Shown here: positions 14,853 through 24,048 of the stretch, one piece after another
How positions within the stretch are numbered: position 1 is the first letter of the stretch
Layout: each line of letters begins with the position of its first letter
From: Deltaproteobacteria bacterium
Lineage (GTDB): Bacteria > Myxococcota_A > Polyangia > Polyangiales > Houyiibacteriaceae
Direction of reading: 5' to 3'
Length of the DNA stretch: 64,000 nucleotides
Assembly (NCBI GenBank): GCA_017644045.1
Contig: JAEPMI010000008.1
Span: 496,001-560,000 of the forward strand
Position numbers and translations under genes: made by a program
Notes under the pieces: generated by a model
The model's input: only the letters and a program-made list of their open reading frames with translations
What the model was told of the DNA's origin: nothing
Database searches by the model: none

Positions 14853-17267
14853 TCAGGGCGCGCAGAGGGTGCGATCACCGGGCACGCGCACGATGATCTG
14901 GCGACGGTCCGCCTCCGCGGTGTCATCACCGATGATGATGATGGGCACGTTGAAGATCTGGTCGCTGCAGGTCGCCGGCACGAAGCCGTCGTTGCGCGCG
15001 ACGATCTGGAAGGTGACCAGACAGCCGGGCGAGACGCCGGTGAAGGAGTCGAGCGTGCCGTCCGGCGCGAGCGTCGGCGGGGTACCCGCGGTCAGGCGGT
15101 CGGCGAAGGCCGGCGCCGTCGAGCAGGTCGCCACGTCGTAGCTGACGGGGATGCCGCGGACGAAGAACTGGGTCTCGTCGATCGCCGTGGCGGCGTCGTC
15201 GCGGGCCTCGGTGTGCAGCGTGCCGAAGTTCACGAAGGTCGTGAGGTCCGAGATCGCGCTGTCGATGGTCGTGCCGAGGCCCGAGCCATCCGCGTTGACC
15301 GAGTACACGAGCGGGCAGAGGTCCTGCGTGGGCTCGGGGCCCGCGCCGTCCGGATCCCAGCTCTCGTCGGGGCGGTTCGCGCCCATGACGCCGGTATCGC
15401 AGTTGCCTCCGGTCGGCGCCTTCCAGGCACCGGTACGGACCGCGAAGGTCGCCATCTCGGCTCGGCCGTCGGCAGCGGCGCCGCCGCCACCGCTCCCGTC
15501 CGAGGCGATGCCCATCACGCGCGAGCCGATGCCCTGGAGCGCGGCGATGGTCTCGGCGACGCTCTTCGGCTGCTGGTCGGCAGCCGCGCCGAAGTCGCTC
15601 ATCGAGTAGGGGTCGCAGCTGTCACCCATCGCGTTGCCGCACCAGGTGGCCGGGTCCGCGCCCACGGTCGTGTCGTCCCACCGGCGGTGGAAGGTGTTGT
15701 CGGTCGCCATGATGATGATGGGCAGCGAGTCCATGCGGAAGCCCGCGCCACCGATCATGCCGTGGCCCCGCGAAGCGTCGAAGCCCGCGGAGGGATCGAA
15801 GACCGGGGTCCACACCATGCCGCCGGCCGCGCGGAAGCCGTCGCCGGTCGCCGCCTGGTAGAGGCCTTCGATGTTGCTCTCCGGGCCGTCGAAGCCGCAG
15901 TGGAGCGGCATGTCGAGCGCGGTCACACCGGCCGTGATGTCGGTCATGTTGGTCGTGATGCGCTGCTCGAGCTCGAACGGATAGTCCCGCTCGCCGTTGC
16001 ACGGCGTCTGGCCGTAGCCGGCGACGGGGAAGTCGTCGAAGCGCGCGACGCCGAACGCGGTGTCCGGGATGGTGCCGCGGATACGGCCCACGAGACCCGT
16101 CAGCTCGGACTGCAGGTTGTCGATCTCTCCGCCCATGGACCCGGTCGTGTCGACCAGGAAGAGGATGTCCGCCCGGCGAATCTGCGGATCGAACTGGAGG
16201 GTGTCGGTGCGGTCCATGCCGCCGGGCGGCAGGTCGAAGACGAAGTCGCCGCCACCGGCGATGGTGTCGCCCGCGTCGTTCGGGTCGGTCCCCGCCGAGA
16301 TTTCGGCGCCGTCGGTGTCGCCATCGCCGTCGCTGTCGGCGGAGGTCGGGTCGGTGCCGTGAATGGTGCTTTCGTCCTCGTCGCTGAGGCCGTCGTTGTC
16401 CGAGTCCAGGTCACGGAAGTCGGGCAGGCCGTCGCCGTCGCTGTCGACCGGAGGGCTCATGACGTCGGTGTCGCCGGCCTCCATGGCGTCGGAGATGCCG
16501 TCGCCATCGGAGTCGTCGTCCATCGAGTCGGGCGTGCCGTCGCCGTCGGTGTCGCGCATGGCGGCGGCGGCCTCGTCGAAGTCGCTGATGGTGTCACCGT
16601 CGGCGTCGATGGTCGGGCGCATGCCGCAGGAGCCGCCGTTGCAGGCGGTGCCGGTCGGGCAAGCGTTGTCGCACGCGCCGCAGTGGTTGGTGTTCGCGGC
16701 GATGTCGACGCACGAGCCGCTGCAGTCGACGGTGCCGCCCGCGCAGTTGAGCTCGCAGGTCCCGGCCGAGCAGACCTCGCCGGCGCCGCAGACGTTGCCG
16801 CACGCGCCGCAGTTGTTCGGGTCGACCTGGCTGTCGACGCAGCGACCGTCACAGGCCTCGGTGCCGAGACCACACGCGCTGCTGCAGGTGCCGACGTTGC
16901 AGACCTCGCCGGAGGCGCAGCTGGTGCCGCAGGAGCCACAGTTCATCGGGTCGTTGCGTGGGTCGACGCAGGTCCCGCTGCAGTCGACGAGCGCGCCGGT
17001 GCACATGCCCTGGGGGGTGCAGGTGCCCGAGAGACACACGTCGCCCGCGCCGCAGGCCATGCCGCAACCACCGCAGTTGGCGGGGTCGAAGCGGGTGTCG
17101 ACGCAAGTGCCGCCACACGCGGTGGTGCCGCCGCTACAGCCGCCGCCGCCGTCCGTTCCCGGCGGGACGGTCATGTCCGTGTCGGTGGTGTCTGCGTCGT
17201 CGTCACCGCAGCCGACGCCGAACGCCAACGCGCTCAGCATCACGCCGAGTAAGAGCTTTCTGTTCAC
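14853..17267 (-). CDS. Large lipoprotein: Cys-rich repeats, thrombospondin-3 repeats and von Willebrand A domain
   Basis: An 804-residue protein. GTG 17267 has a good ribosome site (GGGAG) and gives a signal peptide with lipobox Cys20 followed by G-D-D-D. Five or so repeats of the form C-x-C-V-D-x(3)-D-P-x-N-C-G-x-C-G-x(2)-C cover residues about 30-245, a type abundant in myxobacterial secreted proteins. Next come thrombospondin-3-like calcium repeats ([44 protein letters not shown]) to about 370. A VWA domain follows with a MIDAS motif, [19 protein letters not shown]. Together this describes a calcium-dependent surface adhesin; the ligand is unknown. Divergent from the MopE-like gene at 17556. 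Confidence 0.88.
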   Translation of the reverse strand: MNRKLLLGVMLSALAFGVGCGDDDADTTDTDMTVPPGTDGGGGCSGGTTACGGTCVDTRFDPANCGGCGMACGAGDVCLSGTCTPQGMCTGALVDCSGTCVDPRNDPMNCGSCGTSCASGEVCNVGTCSSACGLGTEACDGRCVDSQVDPNNCGACGNVCGAGEVCSAGTCELNCAGGTVDCSGSCVDIAANTNHCGACDNACPTGTACNGGSCGMRPTIDADGDTISDFDEAAAAMRDTDGDGTPDSMDDDSDGDGISDAMEAGDTDVMSPPVDSDGDGLPDFRDLDSDNDGLSDEDESTIHGTDPTSADSDGDGDTDGAEISAGTDPNDAGDTIAGGGDFVFDLPPGGMDRTDTLQFDPQIRRADILFLVDTTGSMGGEIDNLQSELTGLVGRIRGTIPDTAFGVARFDDFPVAGYGQTPCNGERDYPFELEQRITTNMTDITAGVTALDMPLHCGFDGPESNIEGLYQAATGDGFRAAGGMVWTPVFDPSAGFDASRGHGMIGGAGFRMDSLPIIIMATDNTFHRRWDDTTVGADPATWCGNAMGDSCDPYSMSDFGAAADQQPKSVAETIAALQGIGSRVMGIASDGSGGGGAAADGRAEMATFAVRTGAWKAPTGGNCDTGVMGANRPDESWDPDGAGPEPTQDLCPLVYSVNADGSGLGTTIDSAISDLTTFVNFGTLHTEARDDAATAIDETQFFVRGIPVSYDVATCSTAPAFADRLTAGTPPTLAPDGTLDSFTGVSPGCLVTFQIVARNDGFVPATCSDQIFNVPIIIIGDDTAEADRRQIIVRVPGDRTLCAP

Positions 17268-17555
17268 GATGTCTCCCTTCCCCACGGTTCGCGGGGCTCC
17301 TGATTCGAGCCAACCTACGGGGGAAGCGCGTCGGTCTTCACTCGGGGCGCCGCCACCGCGTGCGCGATGTCACGTCGGCAGTGACGGGAAGGCGTGTCTG
17401 CGCCCGCGTCGAGGTTCGCGAGGCCGCGAGTTGACCCACTGCCGGCCAGCCGCCGCGGCGTCCCGATCCCTGTGTTTCAGGGGCGTTCGGCGATCCTCTG
17501 GACGCCCTCACGGCGAGCACCGTCCGAGGTCGACCCCGTGATATGAGCGTGGGTC

Positions 17556-19718
17556 ATGCGATCGTTCCATTCGCTCGTGCTTCTCTCCGTGGCTGTGATC
17601 TTCGCGTCTGCCTGCAAGGACGACGACCCGCCGCCTGCCGATACCGGCTGCACCGAGGACGCTCAGTGTGATGACGGAGTCTTCTGCAACGGCGCCGAGA
17701 CGTGCGATCCGATGGCCGCTGGCGCGAGCTCGCTCGGCTGTGTCGCGGGCGAGTCGCCGTGTCCCGCGGGCGACGCGTGCATCGAGACGGACGACTCGTG
17801 TGACGCCGCCTGCGAGACCCCCGACGGCGACGGCGATGGCGTCGATCGGGTCGAGTGCGGCGGGACCGACTGCGACGACACCGACGCCGACCGCTTTCCG
17901 GGCAACGTCGAGATCTGCGACCCCGGTCACGACGAGGATTGTGACCCGAACACCATCGGCACCCTCGACCGCGACCGCGACGGTTTCATCGACGACCGAT
18001 GCAGCAACGACGGCGGAGCCAGCGGCACGGATTGCAACGACCTCGAGATCGGCGTCTCTCCGGCGGGAGCCGAGGTCTGCAACGGCCGGGATGACGACTG
18101 CGACGGCGACGTCGACGAGGGCGTGTCCATCGAGGGCTTCCTGGACGCGGACGCGGACGGCCGCGGCGACGCGGCGGAGTCGCTCCTCGCCTGTCCGGGT
18201 GCGGTGCGCTTCGCCATCGAGGGCGACGACTGCGACGACGCCGACCTGACGGTTCAGCCGATCCAGAACGAGATCTGCGACGTGAAGGACAACGACTGCG
18301 ACGGGACGGTCGACGAGAACGCGCGCGCGGTCTTCTGGTACGAGGATGCGGACGGCGACGGCTACGGTGACGTTCGAGGCGACCGACTGCTCTCCTGCGA
18401 GCCGGTCAGTGGCTACTCGATCCTCCCGACCGACTGCGACGACGCCGATGGTGACGTCAGCCCGGTCGGCGTGGAGAGCTGCAACGGGGTGGACGACGAC
18501 TGCAACGGCATCGCCGACTTCACCTTCGACAACGGTGACCGTGAGGACGACGACGGCGACGGCGCGGCCGACACCGGCTGCGGCGGGGACGACTGCGACG
18601 ACCGTGATCCGTTCGTGGGCCCGGGCTTCGCCGAGCTCTGCAACGGCCGCGACGACGACTGCGACGGCATGGTCGACGAGGGCGTCACCGAGACCGACTG
18701 GTACGTCGACGTCGACGGCGACGGTTGGGGCGCCGGCCCGGCGATGACGATGTGTGGGGCTGGCTCCGGGCTGGTGCCGCGTGACGGGGACTGCGCCGAC
18801 ACGGACCGTTCGGTCGCGCCGGGCGGCACCGAGCGCTGCAACGGGGTCGATGACGACTGTGATGGCAGCGTGGACGAAGACGCCAGCGCCCGCTGCGGCG
18901 GCGCGGACGCGCTCTTCCTCTGCGCGGACGCGACGTGCCAGGTGCACCAGTGCGAAGGCGGTCACGGCGACTGCGACTTCCTCTCGTCGAACGGCTGCGA
19001 GACCGATCTCGCGACCGACTTCATGCACTGTGGCGCCTGTGGGAACACCTGTGCCCCCGGTGCGACCTGCATCGACGGGCTCTGCAACGGGACGGCTCGC
19101 TTCAGCCTGACGCCCACCGTGTACGTCGACGCCACGCCGCTCGAAGGGGCCTACCTCTACGCGCTGCAGACCGGACCGATGGTGACCGCGACGACCGACG
19201 CCAGCGGGGTCAGCTCACCGCTCGCGCTCTCAGCCTCGACGCCGGTCGTCGTGGAGGGTCCGGGCCTCCTCCCCACCATCTATCCGATGCGCGGCGACTC
19301 CTTCCTGGGTCGGAGCTTCATCACCCCAGGCATCGTTCCGGCATCGGACATCGACCTCTATCCGTTCTCCGAGGCCGACCTGAGCGCCCTCGGCGTCAGC
19401 ACCGAGCCGGGCCGCGGCCACATCGTCGTGGTCAACGACAGCTCGCTCTCGGGGGGCGCGGAGGCGTTCGCGTCGGTGAACCTCGACGCCAACTCACCGG
19501 TGGCGGGGACCTCGTTCCATCCGAGCACGGGCACGTTCACCCATCCGGTCATCCGCACGGGCAACGATCGCTTCGACGAGACCTCCGAGTTCCTCATCTT
19601 CGCCAACGCGCGACCGGGCCGCATCGAGCTCACCAGCCGCGACTGCACCATCGAGGGCGAGGACGCGGGACGCGTCTACGACGGCATGGTGACCATCGTG
19701 AACGTCCAGTGCCTGTGA
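17556..19718 (+). CDS. MopE-like lipoprotein with many putative metal-binding repeats
   Basis: A 720-residue protein. The signal MRSFHSLVLLSVAVIFASAC has lipobox Cys20 followed by K-D-D-D. Residues about 85-440 hold repeated units of the form D-C-D-D-x-D ... E-x-C-N-G-x-D-D-D-C-D-G-x-V-D-E-G, the putative metal-binding motif named from Methylococcus MopE. A cysteine cluster (HCGACGNTCAPGATC) and a C-terminal beta-sandwich-like region (residues about 505-720, starting LTPTVYVDATPLEGAYLYA) follow; that region may be a carboxypeptidase-regulatory-like fold. Function in Myxococcota is unknown. Codon use is biased to Asp/Cys/Gly but matches the region otherwise. It is divergent from the VWA lipoprotein, and the two may be partners. 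Confidence 0.88.
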   Translation: MRSFHSLVLLSVAVIFASACKDDDPPPADTGCTEDAQCDDGVFCNGAETCDPMAAGASSLGCVAGESPCPAGDACIETDDSCDAACETPDGDGDGVDRVECGGTDCDDTDADRFPGNVEICDPGHDEDCDPNTIGTLDRDRDGFIDDRCSNDGGASGTDCNDLEIGVSPAGAEVCNGRDDDCDGDVDEGVSIEGFLDADADGRGDAAESLLACPGAVRFAIEGDDCDDADLTVQPIQNEICDVKDNDCDGTVDENARAVFWYEDADGDGYGDVRGDRLLSCEPVSGYSILPTDCDDADGDVSPVGVESCNGVDDDCNGIADFTFDNGDREDDDGDGAADTGCGGDDCDDRDPFVGPGFAELCNGRDDDCDGMVDEGVTETDWYVDVDGDGWGAGPAMTMCGAGSGLVPRDGDCADTDRSVAPGGTERCNGVDDDCDGSVDEDASARCGGADALFLCADATCQVHQCEGGHGDCDFLSSNGCETDLATDFMHCGACGNTCAPGATCIDGLCNGTARFSLTPTVYVDATPLEGAYLYALQTGPMVTATTDASGVSSPLALSASTPVVVEGPGLLPTIYPMRGDSFLGRSFITPGIVPASDIDLYPFSEADLSALGVSTEPGRGHIVVVNDSSLSGGAEAFASVNLDANSPVAGTSFHPSTGTFTHPVIRTGNDRFDETSEFLIFANARPGRIELTSRDCTIEGEDAGRVYDGMVTIVNVQCL

Positions 19719-19730
19719 GTCGTTAGGGCG

Positions 19731-20054
19731 CTAACCGAGCGTCGACACGCAGTAGAGGACGGGGCCCTCGTCCTCGTCGACGGTGCAGGCGTTCGAGTTC
19801 TGCACGTAGCCGACGGTGTCGCAGCCTTCGTCGGACGCCGTGTTCGCGTTCACGCACTCGCAGCTGCGGTCCGCCTCGCAGGCGGCGGGCCAATCCATGC
19901 AGCCGCTCCCCGAGAGCGACCCATCGAAGTCGGTCGTGTACCAGCAGAGCCCGTCGGTGCACCCGCTGCAGTCGAGCGAGGGCTCGGGGTCGCCACAGGC
20001 CAGCCCCCACGCGCCGAGAGCCACCACCAAGAACGTCCGTCGCATCCAGCTCAT
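19731..20054 (-). CDS. Small Cys-rich lipoprotein
   Basis: A 107-residue protein with lipoprotein signal MSWMRRTFLVVALGAWGLAC (Cys20, then G-D-P-E). The mature part has ten further cysteines (LDCSGCTDGLCWY, GCMDWPAACEADRSCECVNA, EGCDTVGY, NACTVDEDE), so it is probably a disulfide-stabilised envelope peptide. It starts five bases after the AGPS-like gene stops, and a TAATCT box seven bases before its ATG could drive a separate leaderless transcript. ATG 20045 is an alternative start. Family unknown. Confidence 0.72.
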   Translation of the reverse strand: MSWMRRTFLVVALGAWGLACGDPEPSLDCSGCTDGLCWYTTDFDGSLSGSGCMDWPAACEADRSCECVNANTASDEGCDTVGYVQNSNACTVDEDEGPVLYCVSTLG

Positions 20055-20059
20055 GGGCG

Positions 20060-21673
20060 CTAGATTAGCGCGCCAGGATTCAGGATGCCTTCGGGATCGA
20101 GTGCGCCCTTGAGCGCGCGAAGCGCGTTGCCCATCTCGGTCGGTCGTTGCTCGCGGTACCAGGGTGCGTGCGTGCGTCCCACCGCGTGGTGATGGGTGAT
20201 GGTCGCGCCATGCGCGATCAGGGTGTCGCTCGCCGCCTTCTTGATGGCCGCCCATTGCTCGAGCTCGGCGCCGGGGCGCGCCTTCGCGATGAAGGTGTAG
20301 TAGGGCGCCGGACCGTCGGGGTAGACGTGCGTGAAGCGGCACGACAGGTGGCACGGAGAGCCACAGACCTCCTTCATCGCGCCGCGCACGTTGGTCACCA
20401 GCGCCGAGTGCAACTCTTCGAAGCGGTCCCACGGGATCGCCGTCTCGAAGGTGTCGGCGATGACCCCGAGCGAGACCATGACGTTCTGCAGGTAGGGCAT
20501 CTCGATGAAGGCGTTCTTCCAGCTGCCTGCGGCGCCGCTCTCACCGGTCTTCGAGCCGGAGTCCGAGTAGGTCGGCTCGCCGGCCACGCCACCGTGGTCG
20601 CGCGCGAGCTCGAGCGCTCGCTCCATCCACGCCTCGAGCGGGTGATCGGCCGACTCGAACGCGAGCACCAGCACCGACGAGCCGTCGGTGGCCACCATGT
20701 TGAGCTTCGCTTCGCGCGCATCGAGGAGCCGACAGTTGCTGGGGAAGAGCCCGGATTGCGCCACGGCGCGGCACGCGTCGACGGCCTTGGAGTAGTCGGC
20801 GAACTTCACCGAGGCGCTCGCCCGGAAGCGCGGCCGCGGGCGCACCCGCATCCACGCCTCGGTGATGACGCCGAGGGTGCCCTCGGACCCGAGCATCATC
20901 CGGTCGGGGCTCGGCCCGGCGCCGGAGCCGGGCAGCCGCCGCGACTGCCACACCTGGCCCTCCTTCACGCCCGCTGGCGTGAGCGCTCGTATGGACGCCG
21001 TCAGGTCGTCGATGTGCGTGTAGTTGGTCGCGAAGTGACCACCCGCGCGCGTCGCGATCCAACCGCCGAGCGTCGAATGCTCGAAGCTCTGCGGGAAGCA
21101 GCGGAGCGTCATCCCGTGTTCCTTGAGCTGCTCCTCGAGGCGCGGTCCGCTCGCGCCGGCCTGGATGCGCGCCGTGCGGGAGGTCGGCTCCACCTCGAGG
21201 ACCCGGTCGAGCCTGCGCAGGTCGAGCGAGAGGGTGCCGGCGAAGCCCTCCGGCAGCGCGCACTCGACGCCCCGGACGACGCTGGTGCCGCCGCCGTAGG
21301 GCACCACGGCCACCTTCGCGCCCTGGGCCCAGTCGAGCACGTGCCCGACCTCTTCCTCGGTCGTGGGGTGCGCGACCAGGTCGGGCGCCGCGGCGAAGTC
21401 TCCGGCGAAGCCGCGGACCACGTCCCCGAACGCGCGGCCGTAGGTGTGGCGGATGCGTTCCTCTCGGTCGTCGGTCACGCAGGGGACCGAGTCCGGCGCC
21501 GAGACCCGGGCGTCGTGCAGGCTGACATCGTCGAGCGCGACGGGGTCGGTGGGTCCGCTGGGCGCGATCCCGAGCATCGCCCCGAGCTGGGTCCCCAGCT
21601 GCTTGCGCGCGTCGGTCGAAGGGAACTTGTCCGCCCATCCCCAGCCCCAGTGACTCAGCTTCCGTTCGCTCAT
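20060..21673 (-). CDS. Alkylglycerone-phosphate synthase-like FAD enzyme (ether lipid synthesis)
   Basis: A 537-residue FAD-linked oxidase-fold protein. It opens with LSHWGWGWADKFPS, like the KWNGWGYNDSKF start of animal AGPS. The FAD domain has VVPYGGGTSVVRGV and the SFEHSTLGGWIATRAGG and LGSEGTLGVITEAWMRVRPR blocks, all characteristic of AGPS. Near the C-terminus TFETAIPWDRFEEL and the His motif ITHHHAVGR match the active-site region. AGPS exchanges the acyl chain of acyl-DHAP for a fatty alcohol, giving ether-lipid precursors; myxobacteria are known to make such lipids. Some relatives have other substrates, so specificity is not certain. It sits in a four-gene minus-strand run with a GT2 and a TPR/cNMP protein. 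Confidence 0.82.
   Translation of the reverse strand: MSERKLSHWGWGWADKFPSTDARKQLGTQLGAMLGIAPSGPTDPVALDDVSLHDARVSAPDSVPCVTDDREERIRHTYGRAFGDVVRGFAGDFAAAPDLVAHPTTEEEVGHVLDWAQGAKVAVVPYGGGTSVVRGVECALPEGFAGTLSLDLRRLDRVLEVEPTSRTARIQAGASGPRLEEQLKEHGMTLRCFPQSFEHSTLGGWIATRAGGHFATNYTHIDDLTASIRALTPAGVKEGQVWQSRRLPGSGAGPSPDRMMLGSEGTLGVITEAWMRVRPRPRFRASASVKFADYSKAVDACRAVAQSGLFPSNCRLLDAREAKLNMVATDGSSVLVLAFESADHPLEAWMERALELARDHGGVAGEPTYSDSGSKTGESGAAGSWKNAFIEMPYLQNVMVSLGVIADTFETAIPWDRFEELHSALVTNVRGAMKEVCGSPCHLSCRFTHVYPDGPAPYYTFIAKARPGAELEQWAAIKKAASDTLIAHGATITHHHAVGRTHAPWYREQRPTEMGNALRALKGALDPEGILNPGALI
20062..20067 (-). promoter_or_regulatory. Candidate leaderless -10 box inside the AGPS-like gene end
   Basis: TAATCT lies seven bases before ATG 20054 of the small lipoprotein gene, overlapping the last codons of the upstream gene. 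No ribosome site is visible for that start. Confidence 0.4.
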
Positions 21674-21704
21674 GGGCGGAGGAGACGATGGCGTCTCCGC
21701 CCGG

Positions 21705-22679
21705 TCAAGCGACGCAGCGGAAGTCGGTGACCTCGCTCCGTCCCTGCGCGACGAGGAACTCGCGGACCTCGTCGCGCGCCCCCCGGGCGCCGACGGCGAC
21801 GAGCACGAAGTCCTCGGGCGCGAGCGCCTCCGGGCTCACGACCGGGACTCCTCGCGCCTGCCGACCGATCTTCTTCGGATCGATGTCCACGAATCGCGTC
21901 GCTCTCGGCCCGTGGGCCTCCAGACTGCGCATGAAGCGCTTGCCGGTCTGGCCTGCGCCCCAGACCACGAGCGGTCGGTCGGGGAGGGCGGCCGGGACGT
22001 AGCGCGCCTTGGTCTCTCGGAACGCCTCGGGTCGATAGCGGCCGTCGGTGCGCGAGAAGCTCTGCCCGTGCTGTCGCCAACGGAGCCCGACCATGGGCAG
22101 CTTGCGGATCGTCGCTCCGCGCGCGGCGAGCCTGAGCCAGAGCTCGTAGTCCTCCGGGAAGTCGCCATCGCGGTAGCCACCGGCGGCGTCGAGCATCTCG
22201 GCGGGGAGCGCGACGCTCGGGTGGCAGACGGGCGACTCGACGAAGAGGTCGCGGTCATGGGCGTCCGGGTCGAGGAGCTCGTTCTGCCAGTCGACGTAGC
22301 GGGCCATCCCTTCGCCGTGCTCGCCGAAGAGCTCGACGCGGGTGGCCACCACGCCCTCGGCTTCGTTCAATGCGGCGACCTGCGCGGCGAAGCGCCCCGG
22401 CAGGCACACGTCGTCGGCGTCCATTCGGGCGATCAGCGGCGCACGGGCGGCTCGGCGTCCGACCTCGAGCGCGTCGACGAGCCCATCGCCGGCCGAGAGC
22501 GGCACGACCCGCGCGTCGCGCTCCGCGAGCTCTCGCACCTGCGCCGGCCCGTCGTCGGTCGAGCCGTCGTCGACCGCGAGCAGCTCGAAGCGCACCCCTC
22601 CCTGCGCGAGCACGCTGCGGATGGCCTCCGCCACCGTCGCCCCCGCGTCGCGGAAGGGCATCAGCACCGAGAGCTCCAC
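21705..22679 (-). CDS. Family 2 glycosyltransferase with C-terminal Rossmann-like domain
   Basis: A 324-residue GT2 enzyme: MELSVLMPFRDAGATVAEAI, LLAVDDGSTDDG (nucleotide-binding strand and loop), LIARMDADDVCLPGRF (the D-x-D metal site), and DFPEDYELWLRLAARG (the E-D catalytic-base region). After about residue 230 a separate domain begins with LVVWGAGQTGKRFM, a Rossmann-like G-x-G-x-x-G fold of the kind seen at the start of sugar O-acyltransferases (PglD_N). The fusion suggests sugar or nucleotide-sugar sensing. Five bases downstream of the TPR/cNMP gene and 31 upstream of the AGPS-like gene, so it may glycosylate a lipid; acceptor unknown. Confidence 0.88.
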   Translation of the reverse strand: MELSVLMPFRDAGATVAEAIRSVLAQGGVRFELLAVDDGSTDDGPAQVRELAERDARVVPLSAGDGLVDALEVGRRAARAPLIARMDADDVCLPGRFAAQVAALNEAEGVVATRVELFGEHGEGMARYVDWQNELLDPDAHDRDLFVESPVCHPSVALPAEMLDAAGGYRDGDFPEDYELWLRLAARGATIRKLPMVGLRWRQHGQSFSRTDGRYRPEAFRETKARYVPAALPDRPLVVWGAGQTGKRFMRSLEAHGPRATRFVDIDPKKIGRQARGVPVVSPEALAPEDFVLVAVGARGARDEVREFLVAQGRSEVTDFRCVA

Positions 22680-22684
22680 GCGAC

Positions 22685-23971
22685 CTAGGTCGTGGTGGTG
22701 CCGGGGTAGACCGCGTCGTCGCTCTGCGCGAGCTCGCTGATGGCCATGAGCGCCGGCGGGTAGAGCGCGGCGAGCTCGTTGAAGCGTCGCGCGGGCATGC
22801 GGAGCAGGAGCGCGTCGGTCTTCGCCACCGCGCCGACCTCGCTGGGCTCGCGGGTCAGGAGCGAGGCGTGCCCGAAGACGCCGCCGGCTTTCGCCACCTC
22901 TTCATCGGTCTCGATCTCGCCGAGGAGCACCACGAAGAGTCCGTCGCCGCGTTTCCCCTTCTCGAGGAGCACCGTGCCTTCGTCGGCGCGACGGATCTCG
23001 AAGAGCTTGGCCAGCTCGACCCGCGTGGACGGATCGAAGCCGGCGAAGATGGGGGAGGTCTTCATCAGGTTCGTGAGCAGGCGCCGACCCAGCAGCTCGA
23101 GCAGCAGCCCTTCGAGCGCGGGGTCTTCCTTCACGCAGGCATCGAGCACCGCTTTCGGCAGGCGCAGCGCTTCCAGGTCCCCCCGCGCGACGACGTCGGC
23201 CCGCCGCTGGACGTCGTCGAGGAGGCAGGTCTCGCCGATCACGTCGCCTTCGTCCACGGGGATGGGGTGGTGCAACCCGGGCACGTGCACGTCGGCGTGG
23301 CCCGAGGTGATCACGTAGAGCGCGTCCGAGGCCTCGCCGGTCTTCAGGAGTGCTTCCCCGTCCGGCACGATCACGTGCTCGGAGTCGCCGAGGAGCACGG
23401 CCAGCGTCTCCCGGGAGACGTCGGAGAAGAGCGGCATCGCCGGGAGCTGGGCGAGCAGGCTGGCCGTCGGGTCCGGCGGCTCCTCTGCTTCGGGCGGGGG
23501 TGGGGGCTTCGACATCACCTCGAGCTCACTGAGGTCGAGGGTGAGCATCTGGCTCTCCGCTTCGGTGAAGCGGACTTCGTCGTCGCCCGCATCGGGCGCC
23601 GGCTCGAGGAGCGGCGCCGAACGGATCTTGCCGGACTTGGAGGGAGGCCCGTGGCGCTGCCGCAGCGCCTGGGCGGCCGCCGGGTCGACCCGCTCGAGCA
23701 CGTCGCCCCGATCGGGGTCGAGGCCCATCACGACCTTCGCCATGGCGGCGGCCCGGGCGATGAAGCCGGACCGAGCGTAGAGATCGACGGCGACCTCGAA
23801 GCTCGCGAGCGCGGCCTCCTTCCTCCCCATGCGCAGCAGCAGATCGCCCCGTCGATGGGGCCAGCGCGCCTCGTCGGGCGAGTCCGCGATGAGCTGCTCG
23901 TAGAGCCCTAGCGCCTTCTCGAGCTTGCCCTTCTGCAGGGCGGTGTTGAGCCGGTCGCGGATGTCCGCCAT
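22685..23971 (-). CDS. TPR protein with two cyclic-nucleotide-binding-like domains
   Basis: A 428-residue cytoplasmic protein. ATG 23971 starts MADIRDRLNTALQKGKLEKA, two or three TPR-type helical pairs to about residue 90 (ALGLYEQLIADSPDEARWPH, RKEAALASFEVAVDLYARSG). A linker follows, then two cNMP-binding folds: MPLFSDVSRETLAVLL with DALYVITSGHADV and EGDVIGETCLLDD (about 180-280), and SPIFAGFDPSTRVELAKLFE with GLFVVLLGEIE (about 300-410). In the first, GDVIGETCLLDD parallels the G-E phosphate-cassette loop but lacks the usual R-x-A, so cyclic nucleotide binding is uncertain. No DNA-binding domain. First gene of the AGPS run; divergent from the AgmX-like gene. Confidence 0.85.
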   Translation of the reverse strand: MADIRDRLNTALQKGKLEKALGLYEQLIADSPDEARWPHRRGDLLLRMGRKEAALASFEVAVDLYARSGFIARAAAMAKVVMGLDPDRGDVLERVDPAAAQALRQRHGPPSKSGKIRSAPLLEPAPDAGDDEVRFTEAESQMLTLDLSELEVMSKPPPPPEAEEPPDPTASLLAQLPAMPLFSDVSRETLAVLLGDSEHVIVPDGEALLKTGEASDALYVITSGHADVHVPGLHHPIPVDEGDVIGETCLLDDVQRRADVVARGDLEALRLPKAVLDACVKEDPALEGLLLELLGRRLLTNLMKTSPIFAGFDPSTRVELAKLFEIRRADEGTVLLEKGKRGDGLFVVLLGEIETDEEVAKAGGVFGHASLLTREPSEVGAVAKTDALLLRMPARRFNELAALYPPALMAISELAQSDDAVYPGTTTT

Positions 23972-24048
23972 CCCTCCGAGGGTACCGCGGATGGCGGCGA
24001 GTGAAAGATCCTGGGGAACTTTCCGAACCCGCCGCTGTCGCTTCACCC

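Noticed and set aside
14637-17252. A very long + strand open frame (871 codons) over the VWA lipoprotein gene.
   Set aside because: It is antisense to a gene with clear signal peptide, repeats and VWA motif. Its translation is Val/Gly/Arg/Ala-rich without domains, as expected for a mirror frame in GC-rich coding DNA.
17369-17385. GTCAC/GTGAC inverted repeat and a CCCTG/CAGGG hairpin (17468-17482) in the divergent gap.
   Set aside because: Arms of five bases in GC-rich DNA are common by chance; not strong enough to call as operators.
18000-18900. Short near-repeats (GACTGCGACGAC-like) that could suggest a CRISPR or satellite.
   Set aside because: They are codon-level repeats of the D-C-D-D-x-D protein motif, in frame and unevenly spaced.
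17508-19028. A 506-codon minus-strand frame opposite the MopE-like gene.
   Set aside because: The Asp/Cys repeats on the + strand explain the openness; the minus frame reads as Val/Ala repeats.
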